Shown here: positions 34,740 to 44,186 of the stretch, piece after piece
Layout of the letters: each line of letters begins with the position of its first letter
How positions within the stretch are numbered: the stretch's first letter is position 1
DNA from: Arthrobacter sp. 18067
Lineage (GTDB): Bacteria; Actinomycetota; Actinomycetes; Actinomycetales; Micrococcaceae
Direction: 5' to 3'
Assembly: GCF_902706295.1 (NCBI RefSeq)
Contig: NZ_CACSJJ010000002.1
Coordinates: forward strand, 186,001-250,000
Length of the DNA stretch: 64,000 nt
The notes under the pieces: model-generated
The model's input: only the letters and a program-made list of their open reading frames with translations
What the model was told of the DNA's origin: nothing
Database searches by the model: none
Made by a program: the position numbers and the translations under genes

Positions 34740-36296
34740 TCACTGCTGCTGCTCCGTTTGGCGGTCACGCCAGTTGGTTTCCACGGGCCACACGGATACC
34801 TGTTCACGGACGGTGACGGACTGGCGGGGGATGATCTCAGCGGGCAATTGCGGTGAATCGGCCAATACCCACGTGTCCTTGGAACCGCCGCCTTGGCTGG
34901 AGTTCACAATCAAGGAGCCTTCCTTGAGCGCCACACGGGTGAGGCCGCCGGGCAGGACCCAGACGTCATCGCCGTCGTTAACCGCGAAGGGTCGGAGGTC
35001 GACGTGGCGGGGTCCGAACTTGTCTCCGGAAAGCGTGGGCACAGTGGAGAGTTGCAGGACGGGCTGGGCGATCCATCCGCGCGGATCGGCAATGACGCGC
35101 TTGCGCAGGGCGTCGAGTTCTTCCTTCGTGGCGTCGGGTCCGATGACCAATCCCTTGCCACCTGAGCCATCCACCGGCTTGACCACCAGTTCGTCGAGGC
35201 GGTCCAGCACATGCTCCCTGGCTTCCTTTTCCTCGAGCCGGAAAGTGTCAACGTTGGCGATGATCGGCTCTTCGTGAAGGTAGTACCGGATCAGGTCAGG
35301 CACGTAACTGTACACGAGCTTGTCGTCGGCTACGCCGTTGCCCACAGCGTTGGCGATGGTCACTCCCCCGGCACGTGCGGCATTGACCAGCCCCGGGCAG
35401 CCGAGCATGGAATCGGAGCGGAATTGGAGGGGATCCAGGAAGTCGTCATCGATGCGCTTGTAGATGACATCCACGCGCTGTTCACCTGCCGTGGTTCGCA
35501 TATAGACGCGGTTGCCACGGCAAATGAGGTCGCGACCTTCCACCAGCTCCACGCCCATGAGCCCCGCGAGCAGCGTGTGCTCAAAGTAGGCGCTGTTGAA
35601 CACTCCCGGCGTCAGGACAACCACTGTCGGATCGTCCACACCCGCCGGAGCTGTTTTACGGAGTGCGGAGAGTAGCCGCCGTGGGTATTCCTCTACGGGC
35701 CGGATGTGCTGCTGACCGAAGGCCTCAGGCAGGCCCTTGGCCATGGCACGGCGGTTCTCCAGGACGTAACTGACGCCGGATGGAACGCGGACGTTGTCCT
35801 CAAGTACCCGGAACGTCCCGGCCGCGTCGCGAACGACGTCAATGCCCGAGACATGCACTCGAACGCCGCCTGACGGTTCAAAACCGTGTACTGCCCGGTG
35901 GAAGTGCGCACTGGTGGTCACGAGTTGCCGGGGAATCACACCGTCAGTCACCACGGCCATACGGCCATAGACGTCGTTCAGGAAAGCCTCAAGGGCCTTG
36001 ACCCGCTGGGCGACGCCCCGTTCCAGTACATCCCACTCATCGGCCGGAATGACGCGGGGAACAATGTCCAGCGGGAACGGCCGCTCCTCCCCCGCATAGT
36101 CGAAGGTCACGCCGCGGTCCAGGAAGGTACGTGCCATCGAATCCGCACGTGCGGTGACATCCGCAAGGGAAAGCTCGCGCAGGGCACCGGAGACCTGACC
36201 GTAGGATTTTCTGGCCACGTGGCCGGGGGCAAACATCTCGTCGTAGGCGCCGCTGCGTGCAGCAGCCTCGGAGTAATCCTGGAATAGGTCAGACAT
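34740..36296 (-). CDS. Circularly permuted type-2 ATP-grasp protein
   Basis: 518 aa. Recognisable family segments are YDEMF near the N-terminus, FPLDIVPRVIPADEW, NVRVPSGVSYVLENR, LTPGVFNSAYFEH, GRDLICRG, and VVKPVDGSGGKGL plus NSSQGGGSKDTW toward the C-terminus. It would form an amide or peptide bond with ATP cleavage. ATG 36296 matches the family start. A possible SD, AAGGTGATT, sits about 11 nt upstream. It is first in the operon and divergent from the YeiH gene. Confidence 0.87.
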   Translation of the reverse strand: MSDLFQDYSEAAARSGAYDEMFAPGHVARKSYGQVSGALRELSLADVTARADSMARTFLDRGVTFDYAGEERPFPLDIVPRVIPADEWDVLERGVAQRVKALEAFLNDVYGRMAVVTDGVIPRQLVTTSAHFHRAVHGFEPSGGVRVHVSGIDVVRDAAGTFRVLEDNVRVPSGVSYVLENRRAMAKGLPEAFGQQHIRPVEEYPRRLLSALRKTAPAGVDDPTVVVLTPGVFNSAYFEHTLLAGLMGVELVEGRDLICRGNRVYMRTTAGEQRVDVIYKRIDDDFLDPLQFRSDSMLGCPGLVNAARAGGVTIANAVGNGVADDKLVYSYVPDLIRYYLHEEPIIANVDTFRLEEKEAREHVLDRLDELVVKPVDGSGGKGLVIGPDATKEELDALRKRVIADPRGWIAQPVLQLSTVPTLSGDKFGPRHVDLRPFAVNDGDDVWVLPGGLTRVALKEGSLIVNSSQGGGSKDTWVLADSPQLPAEIIPRQSVTVREQVSVWPVETNWRDRQTEQQQ

Positions 36297-36407
36297 GGGA
36301 ATTAGACAATCACCTTTTTGAGTCGAGCGCATTACGCGCTGATTGTGTCGCGGTTTCCGGAGACTCCCGGTTCGCCTTTCCGTGCCCCCATCCGGCAGGG
36401 TTGAGGC

Positions 36408-37457
36408 ATGCCCTTCAACAGTCTTGCGCCACAACTCTCCCGGCTGGGGCCTGGGCTGGTCCTGGGCATCACCGCTACGGGTGTTGCTTTCGCCATCCAC
36501 GCCGTGTTTCCGGCGGTACCGGCTATGACGCTCGCTGTTGCTTTGGGCCTGCTCTCAGCAAATATACCGGGCACCGCGGTGTTGACAGCGGGGCGCGCCC
36601 GCCCGGGCCTGGACTTCGCCGGGAAACACCTCATGCGTGCAGGCATCGTCTTGCTGGGACTGAAGGTCAGCATCGGCGATGTGCTCGACCTTGGCTGGCT
36701 GGCGCTGCTGTTGATCACCGCCGTTGTGCTGCTCAGCTTCGCCGGGACCTACGGCTTGGCCCGCCTGTTGCGCCTTCCGGGAGAGACAGCGTTGCTGATT
36801 GCCACGGGCTTCTCCATCTGCGGCGCCTCGGCGATCGGAGCCATGGCTGCTGTGAGGCGGATCAAGCACCAGGACACTGTGTTGCCGGTCGCTCTCGTGA
36901 CCTTGTGCGGCACTTTGGCTATTGGCGTCTTGCCCCTCCTCATGCATCCTCTGAACCTGAGTCCTGAGCAGTTCGGGGCGTGGACGGGAGCGTCCGTTCA
37001 TGATGTTGGCCAGGTAGTGGCCACAGCGCAAACTGCCGGGGCATCGGCCCTGGCGATCGCCGTCGTCGTGAAACTGACGCGGGTTGTCCTGCTGGCGCCT
37101 GTTGCCGCCACGGCAGGGTTGCACCAGCGATTCCTCGACGTCAGGGAACGGGCCATCGGTGATGCCGACGGAAGCGCCGAATCCGACGGAAGGTTCCCGC
37201 CAATCGTTCCGCTTTTCGTGCTGGGCTTCCTCGCGCTGGTGGCCGTCCGCTCCTTGGGTTGGGCGTCCCCGGTAACACTGGAAATCGCGGCCGCTGTCCA
37301 AGACATCCTCCTGGCGACGGCGCTGTTTGGACTGGGATCAGCGGTGCGTATACGGACCCTGATCCACACCGGAGGGCGTGCTGTCCTGGTGGCCCTGGGC
37401 TCGTGGATGCTCATCGCATCGTTGGGCTTGGGCGCCGCCCTGATCATGATTAGATAG
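36408..37457 (+). CDS. YeiH/UPF0324-family membrane protein (putative sulfate exporter family)
   Basis: 349 aa, about ten hydrophobic segments. Family marks include GRARPGLDFAGKHLMRAGIVLLGLKVS, TGFSICGASAIGAM and ASVHDVGQVVATAQ. The transported species is not established by sequence; the family is annotated as putative sulfate exporters. It is 4 nt upstream of pepN on the same strand, so the two are probably co-transcribed. Confidence 0.85.
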   Translation: MPFNSLAPQLSRLGPGLVLGITATGVAFAIHAVFPAVPAMTLAVALGLLSANIPGTAVLTAGRARPGLDFAGKHLMRAGIVLLGLKVSIGDVLDLGWLALLLITAVVLLSFAGTYGLARLLRLPGETALLIATGFSICGASAIGAMAAVRRIKHQDTVLPVALVTLCGTLAIGVLPLLMHPLNLSPEQFGAWTGASVHDVGQVVATAQTAGASALAIAVVVKLTRVVLLAPVAATAGLHQRFLDVRERAIGDADGSAESDGRFPPIVPLFVLGFLALVAVRSLGWASPVTLEIAAAVQDILLATALFGLGSAVRIRTLIHTGGRAVLVALGSWMLIASLGLGAALIMIR

Positions 37458-37461
37458 CTGT

Positions 37462-40062
37462 GTGTCGAATCACAACCTATCGCGCGATGAAGCCGCCACC
37501 CGTTCAGCCCTGATCACCACCCACAGCTACGACGTCACCCTCGATGTCCGCGACGCGGAAGATCCCGCAGTCGCCGGCTATCCGAGTACCAGCACCGTCA
37601 CCTTCTCTGCAACGCCTGGCTCTGCCACCTTCCTGGATTTCATCAGCGGAAGCGTGCAGTCGGTGATGTTGAACGGCCGGGCGCTTGACGTTGGTTCAGT
37701 GGTGGACCGCGACAGGATAGTCCTGGAAGGCCTCGCAGCCGACAACACGGTGACGGTGACCGGAACGGCACTCTACAGCCGCTCCGGGGAGGGTATGCAC
37801 CGCTTTGTCGATCCCGCCGATGGCCAGTGCTACCTCTACACCCAGTACGAGCCGGCGGACAGCCGTCGCGTTTTCGCCAACTTTGAACAGCCCGACCTCA
37901 AAGCCGAATTTACTTTCCACGTGATCGCGCCGAGTGGCTGGGAGGTCGCTTCCAACGGGGTTGAGTCGACGCGCACTCCCCTGACTGACCAAGCCGCACA
38001 ATGGGACTTCGCCACTACCAAGCGCATGTCCACCTACATCACCACCGTGCTCGCCGGACCCTACTTCAAGGCGACAGACCACTGGGGAGCAACGCTCGAC
38101 GACGGTACCCGCCTTGACGTGCCGCTGGCGCTATTCTGCCGCGCGTCCTTGTCGGGCTCCTTCGATGCCGATGAACTCTTCCGATTGACCAAGAGCGGGT
38201 TGGCCTTCTTCAACGAGCTGTTCGACTACCCCTACCCGTGGGGCAAGTACGATCAGGCTTTCGTGCCCGAATACAACCTCGGAGCCATGGAAAACCCCGG
38301 GCTGGTCACCTTCACTGAGAAGTACGTCTACGCCTCCCGCGCCACCGATGCCCAGTACCAGGCCCGCGCCAATACCCTGATGCACGAGATGGCCCACATG
38401 TGGTTCGGCGATCTGGTGACCATGAACTGGTGGGACGACCTCTGGCTCAAGGAGTCGTTCGCCGACTACATGGGGACACTTGGCGTGGACCGGGCCACAG
38501 GTTGGGACACCGCGTGGGTGAACTTCGCAAACAAGCGCAAAGCCTGGGCCTACCTGCAGGACCAGCTGCCCACAACGCACCCGATTGTGGCCGACATTCC
38601 GGACCTCGAGGCTGCTAAGCAAAACTTCGACGGCATCACCTATGCCAAGGGCGCATCGGTCCTTAAGCAATTGGTGGCGTACGTCGGCTTCGACGCGTTC
38701 ATTGCTGGATCCCGTCAGTACTTCCGCGACCACGAGTTCGGCAACACCTCCCTGCAGGACCTCCTCCAGGCTCTCGGCACTGCCTCGGGAAGGGACCTTG
38801 GGGAGTGGGCGCGCCAATGGCTTCAGACGTCCGGCATCTCCACCATTTCGGCCGAGCTCGTAGAAGACGGAGGAGTCCTTGGCGCCGTGACGCTTAGCCA
38901 GGACGCTATCGATCCCATCACGGGCCATCAGGAACTTCGTCCCCATCGGTTGCGGCTTGGCCTGTACGAACCTGATGCAACGGGAAAGCTCGTCCGGTCC
39001 GAAAGCGTCGAGATTGACGTCGCAGGGCCCAGCACCCTCGTGCCGGAACTGAGCGGAAAGCCCCGTCCTGCACTGCTTCTGGTCAACGACGATGACCTTA
39101 GCTACGCCAAAGTACGGCTGGACCCCGGCTCCGAAAACACCGTTCGGGCATCGCTCGACAAAATCACCGACCCCATGGCCCGCGCCCTCTGCTGGACCGC
39201 TCTGTGGGATTCTGCCCGCGACGGCGTCACCCCGGCCGCGCGCTACGTTGCCGCGGTGGAGCAGTTTGCGCCATCGGAAACTGGCATCGGGGTTTTGTTG
39301 AACGTGCTCGGCAATGCCTCCGGCGCTATAGAACGCTACGTCCCATTCACGACACGCGGACGGGTGCGCAAGGACTTCCTCGCAGCGGTGACCGCCAATA
39401 TCAAGGCGGCGGTTCCGGGTTCCGACCAGCAGCTGGCTTGGGCCAGGACCTTGGCAGAAGTGTCCAGGCACGGAGACAGCGAACTTCCCTTCCTGCGGGG
39501 AATCCTGGAGGGCGGCACTGTCATTCAGGGACTGGCTGTCGACGCGGAATTGCGGTGGAGCCTCTGGCAGGCCCTGTCCGCCCAGGGGCAGGCGACAAGG
39601 GCCGAACTGGACAGGGAGCTCCAAGCAGACAAGACAGCATCTGGCCGGGAAGGCCACGCACTGGCGTCGGCTGCCATCCCTGAGGCGTCGGTGAAGGCGG
39701 CTGCCTGGGATTCCGCGGTCAACAGCACAGAACTTTCCAACGAGATCCTGAGTGCAACGATCGCCGGCTTTGCCACCGGCCCAGGGTTCATGCTGGAACC
39801 CTACGTTGAGCCGTACTTCGAGTGCCTTGAACAGGTATGGGCGGAGCGCAGCATCGAGATCGCGGGCAGGATTGTGCGGGGCCTGTACCCGGGTGCCCAG
39901 GACCTGGCGGATGGCATGCAGCCTTCCGAACATCCGGTCCTCAAACGTACGGACCAGTGGCTGCAGTCCCACCCGGACGCTCCGAGGGCATTGCGCCGCA
40001 TCATCATCGAGCAGCGCAGCCACCTGCTTCGGGCACTCACGGCGCAGGCCGCCACAGGTTAG
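37462..40062 (+). CDS. pepN: Aminopeptidase N (M1 family)
   Basis: 866 aa, full length for actinobacterial PepN. The exopeptidase motif GAMEN (274-278) and the zinc motif HEMAH-x18-E (H308, H312, E331) are intact, and the ERAP1-like helical C-terminal domain follows. It removes N-terminal residues from peptides in the cytoplasm. The start is GTG 37462 with no clear SD, 4 nt after the YeiH stop, so translation may depend on coupling. Confidence 0.95.
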   Translation: MSNHNLSRDEAATRSALITTHSYDVTLDVRDAEDPAVAGYPSTSTVTFSATPGSATFLDFISGSVQSVMLNGRALDVGSVVDRDRIVLEGLAADNTVTVTGTALYSRSGEGMHRFVDPADGQCYLYTQYEPADSRRVFANFEQPDLKAEFTFHVIAPSGWEVASNGVESTRTPLTDQAAQWDFATTKRMSTYITTVLAGPYFKATDHWGATLDDGTRLDVPLALFCRASLSGSFDADELFRLTKSGLAFFNELFDYPYPWGKYDQAFVPEYNLGAMENPGLVTFTEKYVYASRATDAQYQARANTLMHEMAHMWFGDLVTMNWWDDLWLKESFADYMGTLGVDRATGWDTAWVNFANKRKAWAYLQDQLPTTHPIVADIPDLEAAKQNFDGITYAKGASVLKQLVAYVGFDAFIAGSRQYFRDHEFGNTSLQDLLQALGTASGRDLGEWARQWLQTSGISTISAELVEDGGVLGAVTLSQDAIDPITGHQELRPHRLRLGLYEPDATGKLVRSESVEIDVAGPSTLVPELSGKPRPALLLVNDDDLSYAKVRLDPGSENTVRASLDKITDPMARALCWTALWDSARDGVTPAARYVAAVEQFAPSETGIGVLLNVLGNASGAIERYVPFTTRGRVRKDFLAAVTANIKAAVPGSDQQLAWARTLAEVSRHGDSELPFLRGILEGGTVIQGLAVDAELRWSLWQALSAQGQATRAELDRELQADKTASGREGHALASAAIPEASVKAAAWDSAVNSTELSNEILSATIAGFATGPGFMLEPYVEPYFECLEQVWAERSIEIAGRIVRGLYPGAQDLADGMQPSEHPVLKRTDQWLQSHPDAPRALRRIIIEQRSHLLRALTAQAATG

Positions 40063-40082
40063 GCCCCGCCGGAGGGCGGGAG

Positions 40083-41183
40083 CTACGGCACCCGGTTCAG
40101 CCATTCGGTGGTGCCGAACTTCGTGTCCACTCGCTTCTTTGCCTCACCGAGCTCCGCCTCGGTGAGGCGGGACTCCACCGCACCATAGCGCTCCATGAAG
40201 ACCTCCTGCATGGCAGCCAGGATGGCGGTGCGGGCCAGCCCGGTTTGGCGTCGCAGGGGGTCCACACGTTTCTTGGCGCTCCGGGTTCCCTTGTCGGAGA
40301 GTTTCTCCTTGCCGATGCGCAGGACCTCAACCATCTTGTCGGCGTCGATGTCGTAACTCATGGTCACGTGGTGGAGCATGCCACCGTTGGCGAGCCGTTT
40401 CTGCGCTGCTCCGCCGATCTTGCCTTGGTCTGTTGCGATGTCGTTGAGGGGAATGTAGTAGGCGCTGATGCCTAGTTTCTCCAAGGCAGCCATGACCCAG
40501 GCGTCGAGGAACGCGTACGAGTCGGCGAAGCTGATGCCGTCAACCAACGTCTGCGGCAGGTACAGCGAGTAGGTGATGCAGTTGCCGGCCTCCATAAACA
40601 TGGCTCCGCCACCGCTGATCCTGCGCACGACCGTGATGCCGTGGCGGGAAACGCCCTCGGGGTCCACTTCGTTTCGAACGGATTGGAAGCTGCCGATGAC
40701 CACGGAGGGTTCTTCCCAGTCCCAGAACCGCAGAGTGGGGTTACGCTGCCCTGCGCCGACTTCTTCGGTGAGGATCTCGTCCAGGGCTACGTTGACCTGG
40801 GTGGGCAGGACTGAGGGCGGAATGACGTCCCACTGGTGGTCAGCCCAGCCTGTGGCTTTGGACAGTGCACGGCGGACTGTTACGGCCACGGCTTCTGCGG
40901 AGAACCCAAACAGCACGGCGCCTTCGGGCAGCCCCATAGTGACGGCCGCGGCGATTTCTGCCGCCGTTGAATTGTCGGGGATACCCGTGAGCGCGGTGTT
41001 GATGTCCTGCAGTGCTTCGTCGGGTTCCAGGAAGAAATCACCGCTTAGTGAAACGTCGGCGAAGCGTCCAGCCACAACTTCCAGGTCAACCACCACGAGT
41101 TTTCCGCCTGGGACCTTATATTCCCCGTGGAGGCGCGCGCCGTCGTCGTGGTTTTCAGTTTCAGGTGCGGGCTGGAAAGTCAT
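40083..41183 (-). CDS. Lipoate-protein ligase A-like protein with N-terminal accessory domain
   Basis: 366 aa. Residues about 18-110 (GEYKVPGGKLVVVDLEV, DEALQDINTALTG) look like the accessory domain that lies C-terminal in E. coli LplA. Residues about 120-366 are the biotin/lipoate A/B ligase core: VRRISGGGAMF (186-196) and GKIGGAAQKR with lysine 255. It would activate and attach lipoate or octanoate to carrier domains. ATG 41183 has GGAAAGC just upstream; ATG 41192 is possible. Starts further upstream would run into the L31 terminator. Confidence 0.8.
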   Translation of the reverse strand: MTFQPAPETENHDDGARLHGEYKVPGGKLVVVDLEVVAGRFADVSLSGDFFLEPDEALQDINTALTGIPDNSTAAEIAAAVTMGLPEGAVLFGFSAEAVAVTVRRALSKATGWADHQWDVIPPSVLPTQVNVALDEILTEEVGAGQRNPTLRFWDWEEPSVVIGSFQSVRNEVDPEGVSRHGITVVRRISGGGAMFMEAGNCITYSLYLPQTLVDGISFADSYAFLDAWVMAALEKLGISAYYIPLNDIATDQGKIGGAAQKRLANGGMLHHVTMSYDIDADKMVEVLRIGKEKLSDKGTRSAKKRVDPLRRQTGLARTAILAAMQEVFMERYGAVESRLTEAELGEAKKRVDTKFGTTEWLNRVP

Positions 41184-41202
41184 GCTTTCCATCTTGCCGG
41201 AA

Positions 41203-41242
41203 AACGCAAAAGCCCGCATTGCCGGAATCCGGCAATGCGGGC
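41203..41242 (-). terminator. Rho-independent terminator of rpmE2
   Basis: GCCCGCATTGCCGG (41212-41225) and its exact complement (41229-41242) with a 3-nt loop, followed on the - strand by TTTTGCGTTTT. Confidence 0.9.
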
Positions 41243-41268
41243 CTCTGAAAGCCTTGGGGTGAAATGGA

Positions 41269-41526
41269 TTACTTCTTGCCGCCGAAGCCCTTGAAGCGAG
41301 CGTTGAAGCGCTCGACGCGACCAGCGGAGTCCATGATGCGCTGCTTGCCCGTGTAGAACGGGTGGGACTCCGAAGAGATTTCGACGTCGATAACCGGGTA
41401 GGTGTTTCCGTCTTCCCACTCGATGGTCTTCGAAGAAGACACGGTGGACTTGGTCAGGAACTGCGTACCGGAAGCCAGGTCGTTGAATACAACAGCTTCG
41501 TACTTCGGGTGGATATCAGACTTCAT
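41269..41526 (-). CDS. rpmE2: 50S ribosomal protein L31 type B
   Basis: 85 aa. [16 protein letters not shown] and [10 protein letters not shown] are diagnostic. The CxxC zinc pairs of type A L31 are absent, so this is the zinc-independent type that in many bacteria replaces L31A under zinc limitation. AAAGG lies upstream of ATG 41526. No clear Zur box is seen in the 142 bp upstream. It has its own strong terminator. Confidence 0.95.
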   Translation of the reverse strand: MKSDIHPKYEAVVFNDLASGTQFLTKSTVSSSKTIEWEDGNTYPVIDVEISSESHPFYTGKQRIMDSAGRVERFNARFKGFGGKK

Positions 41527-41668
41527 AATGGGACCTTTTGTTCACGCAACTGGATTTTGCCAGCTGCCAGGTATGAATGGAGGTGGTCTGGTTGCTGCAA
41601 TGCGGACATTCCAGCGGCCGGGCCAACAACCAATCATAGCGGAAACCGCGCCGCCACACGAACCGTAA

Positions 41669-42478
41669 TCAGTCGCGTGGACGGAGTTCCCAAAAGGCCA
41701 CAGCCGAGGCGGCTGCAACGTTGAGGGAATCGACGCCTGCCCGCATCGGGATTTTGACGGCGAGGTCGACGGCGGCGAGAGTATCCTCGCTCATTCCTGC
41801 CCCTTCGGTGCCAAGTACCAGGGCAAGTTTTGGGTACTGTCTTGCTGCAAGGTCATCCAGGTCCAGGGCATCAGTCGTGAGCTCCATGGCCGCCACAGTG
41901 AAGCCTTGCTCCTTGAGCCGGTCCAGGTCCCCGGGCCAGCTTTCCAGCCGCGCCCACGGAACCTGGAAGACAGTGCCCATGCTGACACGGACACTGCGCC
42001 TGTACAGGGGATCTCCACACCGTGGCGAGACGAGGACGGCATCCACCCCCAGGGCCGCGGCCGACCGGAAGATCGCCCCAACGTTCGTGTGGTCAACAAT
42101 GTCTTCAAGTACGGCGACCCGCTTCGCGTTGGCCAAGAGTACTTCCAACGGAACGGGGGCAGGCCGGTGCATCGCGGCCATTGCCCCGCGGTGCAGGTGG
42201 AAGCCCGTGATCTCCTCCAGCAATGAAGCCTTGCCGATGAAGACCGGAACGTCGGGGTATGCCCGGAAAACGTCGTCGAGGTCCTCCAGCCATTTCTCCG
42301 CAAGGAAAAACGAGCGGGGTTGGTGTCCTGCAGCCAACGCCCGGCGGAGGACCCTTGAAGACTCGGCGATGTACATGCCTTCTTCAGGCTCGCGCAGTTT
42401 TCGGAGATGCACATCGGTAAGCGTGGTGTAGTCCGTCACGCGGGGATCGTCCGCGGACTCAAGGTAGTGGAATGTCAC
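41669..42478 (-). CDS. TrmH/SpoU-family RNA 2'-O-methyltransferase
   Basis: 269 aa. An N-terminal substrate-binding domain is followed by the knotted SPOUT fold. Motif 1 is HTNVGAIFRSA, motif 2 is LVLGTEGAGM and motif 3 is IPMRAGVDSLNVAAASA. It methylates a ribose 2'-OH in rRNA or tRNA; the target position is unknown. It lies 7 nt after the TauE-like permease gene on the same strand. Confidence 0.88.
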   Translation of the reverse strand: MTFHYLESADDPRVTDYTTLTDVHLRKLREPEEGMYIAESSRVLRRALAAGHQPRSFFLAEKWLEDLDDVFRAYPDVPVFIGKASLLEEITGFHLHRGAMAAMHRPAPVPLEVLLANAKRVAVLEDIVDHTNVGAIFRSAAALGVDAVLVSPRCGDPLYRRSVRVSMGTVFQVPWARLESWPGDLDRLKEQGFTVAAMELTTDALDLDDLAARQYPKLALVLGTEGAGMSEDTLAAVDLAVKIPMRAGVDSLNVAAASAVAFWELRPRD

Positions 42479-42485
42479 CGGGAGA

Positions 42486-43271
42486 TTATTTCAGCAGGTT
42501 GGCGATCATGAAGCCGAGGGCCACGATGCCAAGGGAGAAGATGACAGCCCTGAGGACCCGCGGGGACAACTTCCGGCCCACCTTCGAACCAACCAGCCCG
42601 CCGATGGTGGAGCTCACGGCAATGAGGAGGACCACCAGCCAGTTGATGCGGTCAAAGGCAAAGATCAGGTAGGAGATTGCTGCCACCATGTTGACGCCAA
42701 GCACCAGGATGTTCTTCATGGCGTTCGCATTTTGCATGGTTCCCGTGAGGAACACACCAAGGATGCCTACCAGCAAGATCCCTTGGGCCGCCACGAAATA
42801 ACCACCGTAGACGCCGGCGAGATAGACCAGCACCACCAGGAGGATGCCATGGCTGCGGTCCCGGATGGCGTGCTCAGGGTTCTCTTCGCGGCTGCGCACC
42901 CAGGCCTGCAGCTTGGGCTGGAACACGACCATGAGCAGTGCCACTACCAGCAGGACGGGGGCCACGTAGTGGAAGACCTTCTCCGGCAAGTGCAGGAGGA
43001 GCAACGCACCGGTGATGCCACCCAGCAGCGAGGCCGGCAGCAGCTTCATCAGCTGTCGTCCCCTGCCGGCCAACTCGCGGCGATAACCCCAGGCTCCGGC
43101 TGCTGTGCCTGCCACGAGGCCCATGGCATTGCTCATGGAGGCGACCACCGGGGTCACTCCGAGCGCGATGAGCACAGGGAAGGTGACGAGCGTGCCGGAA
43201 CCGACCACGGCATTGATGGTGCCGGCCCATAATCCCGCGAAAAAGACCAGGATGCTGCTAAGAATCTCCAT
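42486..43271 (-). CDS. TauE/SafE-family sulfite/organic anion exporter
   Basis: 261 aa, about eight membrane segments. The family repeat GLWAGTINAVVGSGTLVTFP is at the N-terminus and AGVYGGYFVAAQG begins the second half. ATG 43271 has GGAG 7 nt upstream. It sits between an ABC ATPase and the TrmH gene on one strand; substrate unknown. Confidence 0.85.
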   Translation of the reverse strand: MEILSSILVFFAGLWAGTINAVVGSGTLVTFPVLIALGVTPVVASMSNAMGLVAGTAAGAWGYRRELAGRGRQLMKLLPASLLGGITGALLLLHLPEKVFHYVAPVLLVVALLMVVFQPKLQAWVRSREENPEHAIRDRSHGILLVVLVYLAGVYGGYFVAAQGILLVGILGVFLTGTMQNANAMKNILVLGVNMVAAISYLIFAFDRINWLVVLLIAVSSTIGGLVGSKVGRKLSPRVLRAVIFSLGIVALGFMIANLLK

Positions 43272-43290
43272 TGGTGTCTCCGGAACCGGT

Positions 43291-44088
43291 CTAGCGGCGG
43301 GCCGTAGCGGTGTAGCGCCCGGCGTTTTCTGAAACGTCCAACGGCAGGCCGAATGTGCTGCTGAGGTGCTCGTCGGTGAGGACTTCCTTGATGGGACCGG
43401 CAGCAACAACGCCGCCTTCGCGGAGCAGCATGGCATGGGTGAACCCAGGCGGCACTTCTTCAAGGTGGTGGGTGACGAGCACCATCGCGGGGGCCGCTTC
43501 ATCGCTGGCGAGTTCGCCAAGCTTGTGGACGAGTTCCTCACGGCCGCCCAGGTCAAGGCCGGCGGCGGGTTCGTCCAGGAGCAGGAGTTCCGGATCCGTC
43601 ATGAGTGCACGGGCGATCTGGACCCGCTTTCGTTCCCCTTCGGAGAGGGTGGCAAACGTGCGGTTGAGCAGGGGGCCCATGCCCCAGTCGTTCAACAAGC
43701 CAAAGGCGCGGCGTTCGTCGTCGCGCTCATATCCTTCCCGCCAACGGCCCGTAACCCCGTACGCGGCGGTGACCACGACGTTCAGTACGTTCTCGTGCTC
43801 GGGGATCTGGGTAGCAAGTGCTGCCGAGGAGAGGCCGATGCGGGGGCGGAGTTCAAAGACGTCCACCCGGCCCAGGATTTCGTCCAGGATCCCGGCTTTG
43901 CCACTGCTCGGATGAAGGCGGGCGGCCGCAATCTGCAGGAGCGTGGTCTTCCCTGCGCCATTGGGGCCCAGGATGACCCAGCGTTCGCCTTCGTTGACCT
44001 CCCAGTCGACCTTGTCCAGCAGGGTCTTCTTGCCTCGGACAACGCTGACGGAAGCCAATTCCAGAACATCACTCATAGCAGTAGACAC
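43291..44088 (-). CDS. ABC transporter ATP-binding protein (single domain)
   Basis: 265 aa. Walker A is GPNGAGKTT (41-49), the signature is LSEGERKR, Walker B is LLLLDEPAAGLD, and the H-loop is in VTHHLEEV. All are intact, so it should hydrolyse ATP. No permease or binding protein is nearby; it lies 19 nt upstream of the TauE/SafE gene, which is not an ABC permease. The EEVPPGF/LLREGG region is typical of actinobacterial YlmA/iron-type ATPases. Confidence 0.87.
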   Translation of the reverse strand: MSTAMSDVLELASVSVVRGKKTLLDKVDWEVNEGERWVILGPNGAGKTTLLQIAAARLHPSSGKAGILDEILGRVDVFELRPRIGLSSAALATQIPEHENVLNVVVTAAYGVTGRWREGYERDDERRAFGLLNDWGMGPLLNRTFATLSEGERKRVQIARALMTDPELLLLDEPAAGLDLGGREELVHKLGELASDEAAPAMVLVTHHLEEVPPGFTHAMLLREGGVVAAGPIKEVLTDEHLSSTFGLPLDVSENAGRYTATARR

Positions 44089-44173
44089 TAGGACAAAAAT
44101 GGACGTGACTGATAACCGGTGGTTTCCTTCGATTCCGAGGCGAAACGAATTCGGATGGACGGAGTGCCCTCAG

Positions 44174-44179
44174 TAGGAT
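44174..44179 (+). promoter_or_regulatory. Candidate -10 box for leaderless serB
   Basis: TAGGAT is 7 nt before ATG 44187. GAGG is only 2 nt from the ATG, too close to act as SD. Confidence 0.4.
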
Positions 44180-44186
44180 TGAGGCC

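Noticed and set aside
38131..40104. Long open frame antisense to pepN (657 codons)
   Set aside because: Shadow of a GC-rich gene; its translation has no recognisable domain and is rich in Gly, Arg, Val and Pro, while pepN has all catalytic motifs.
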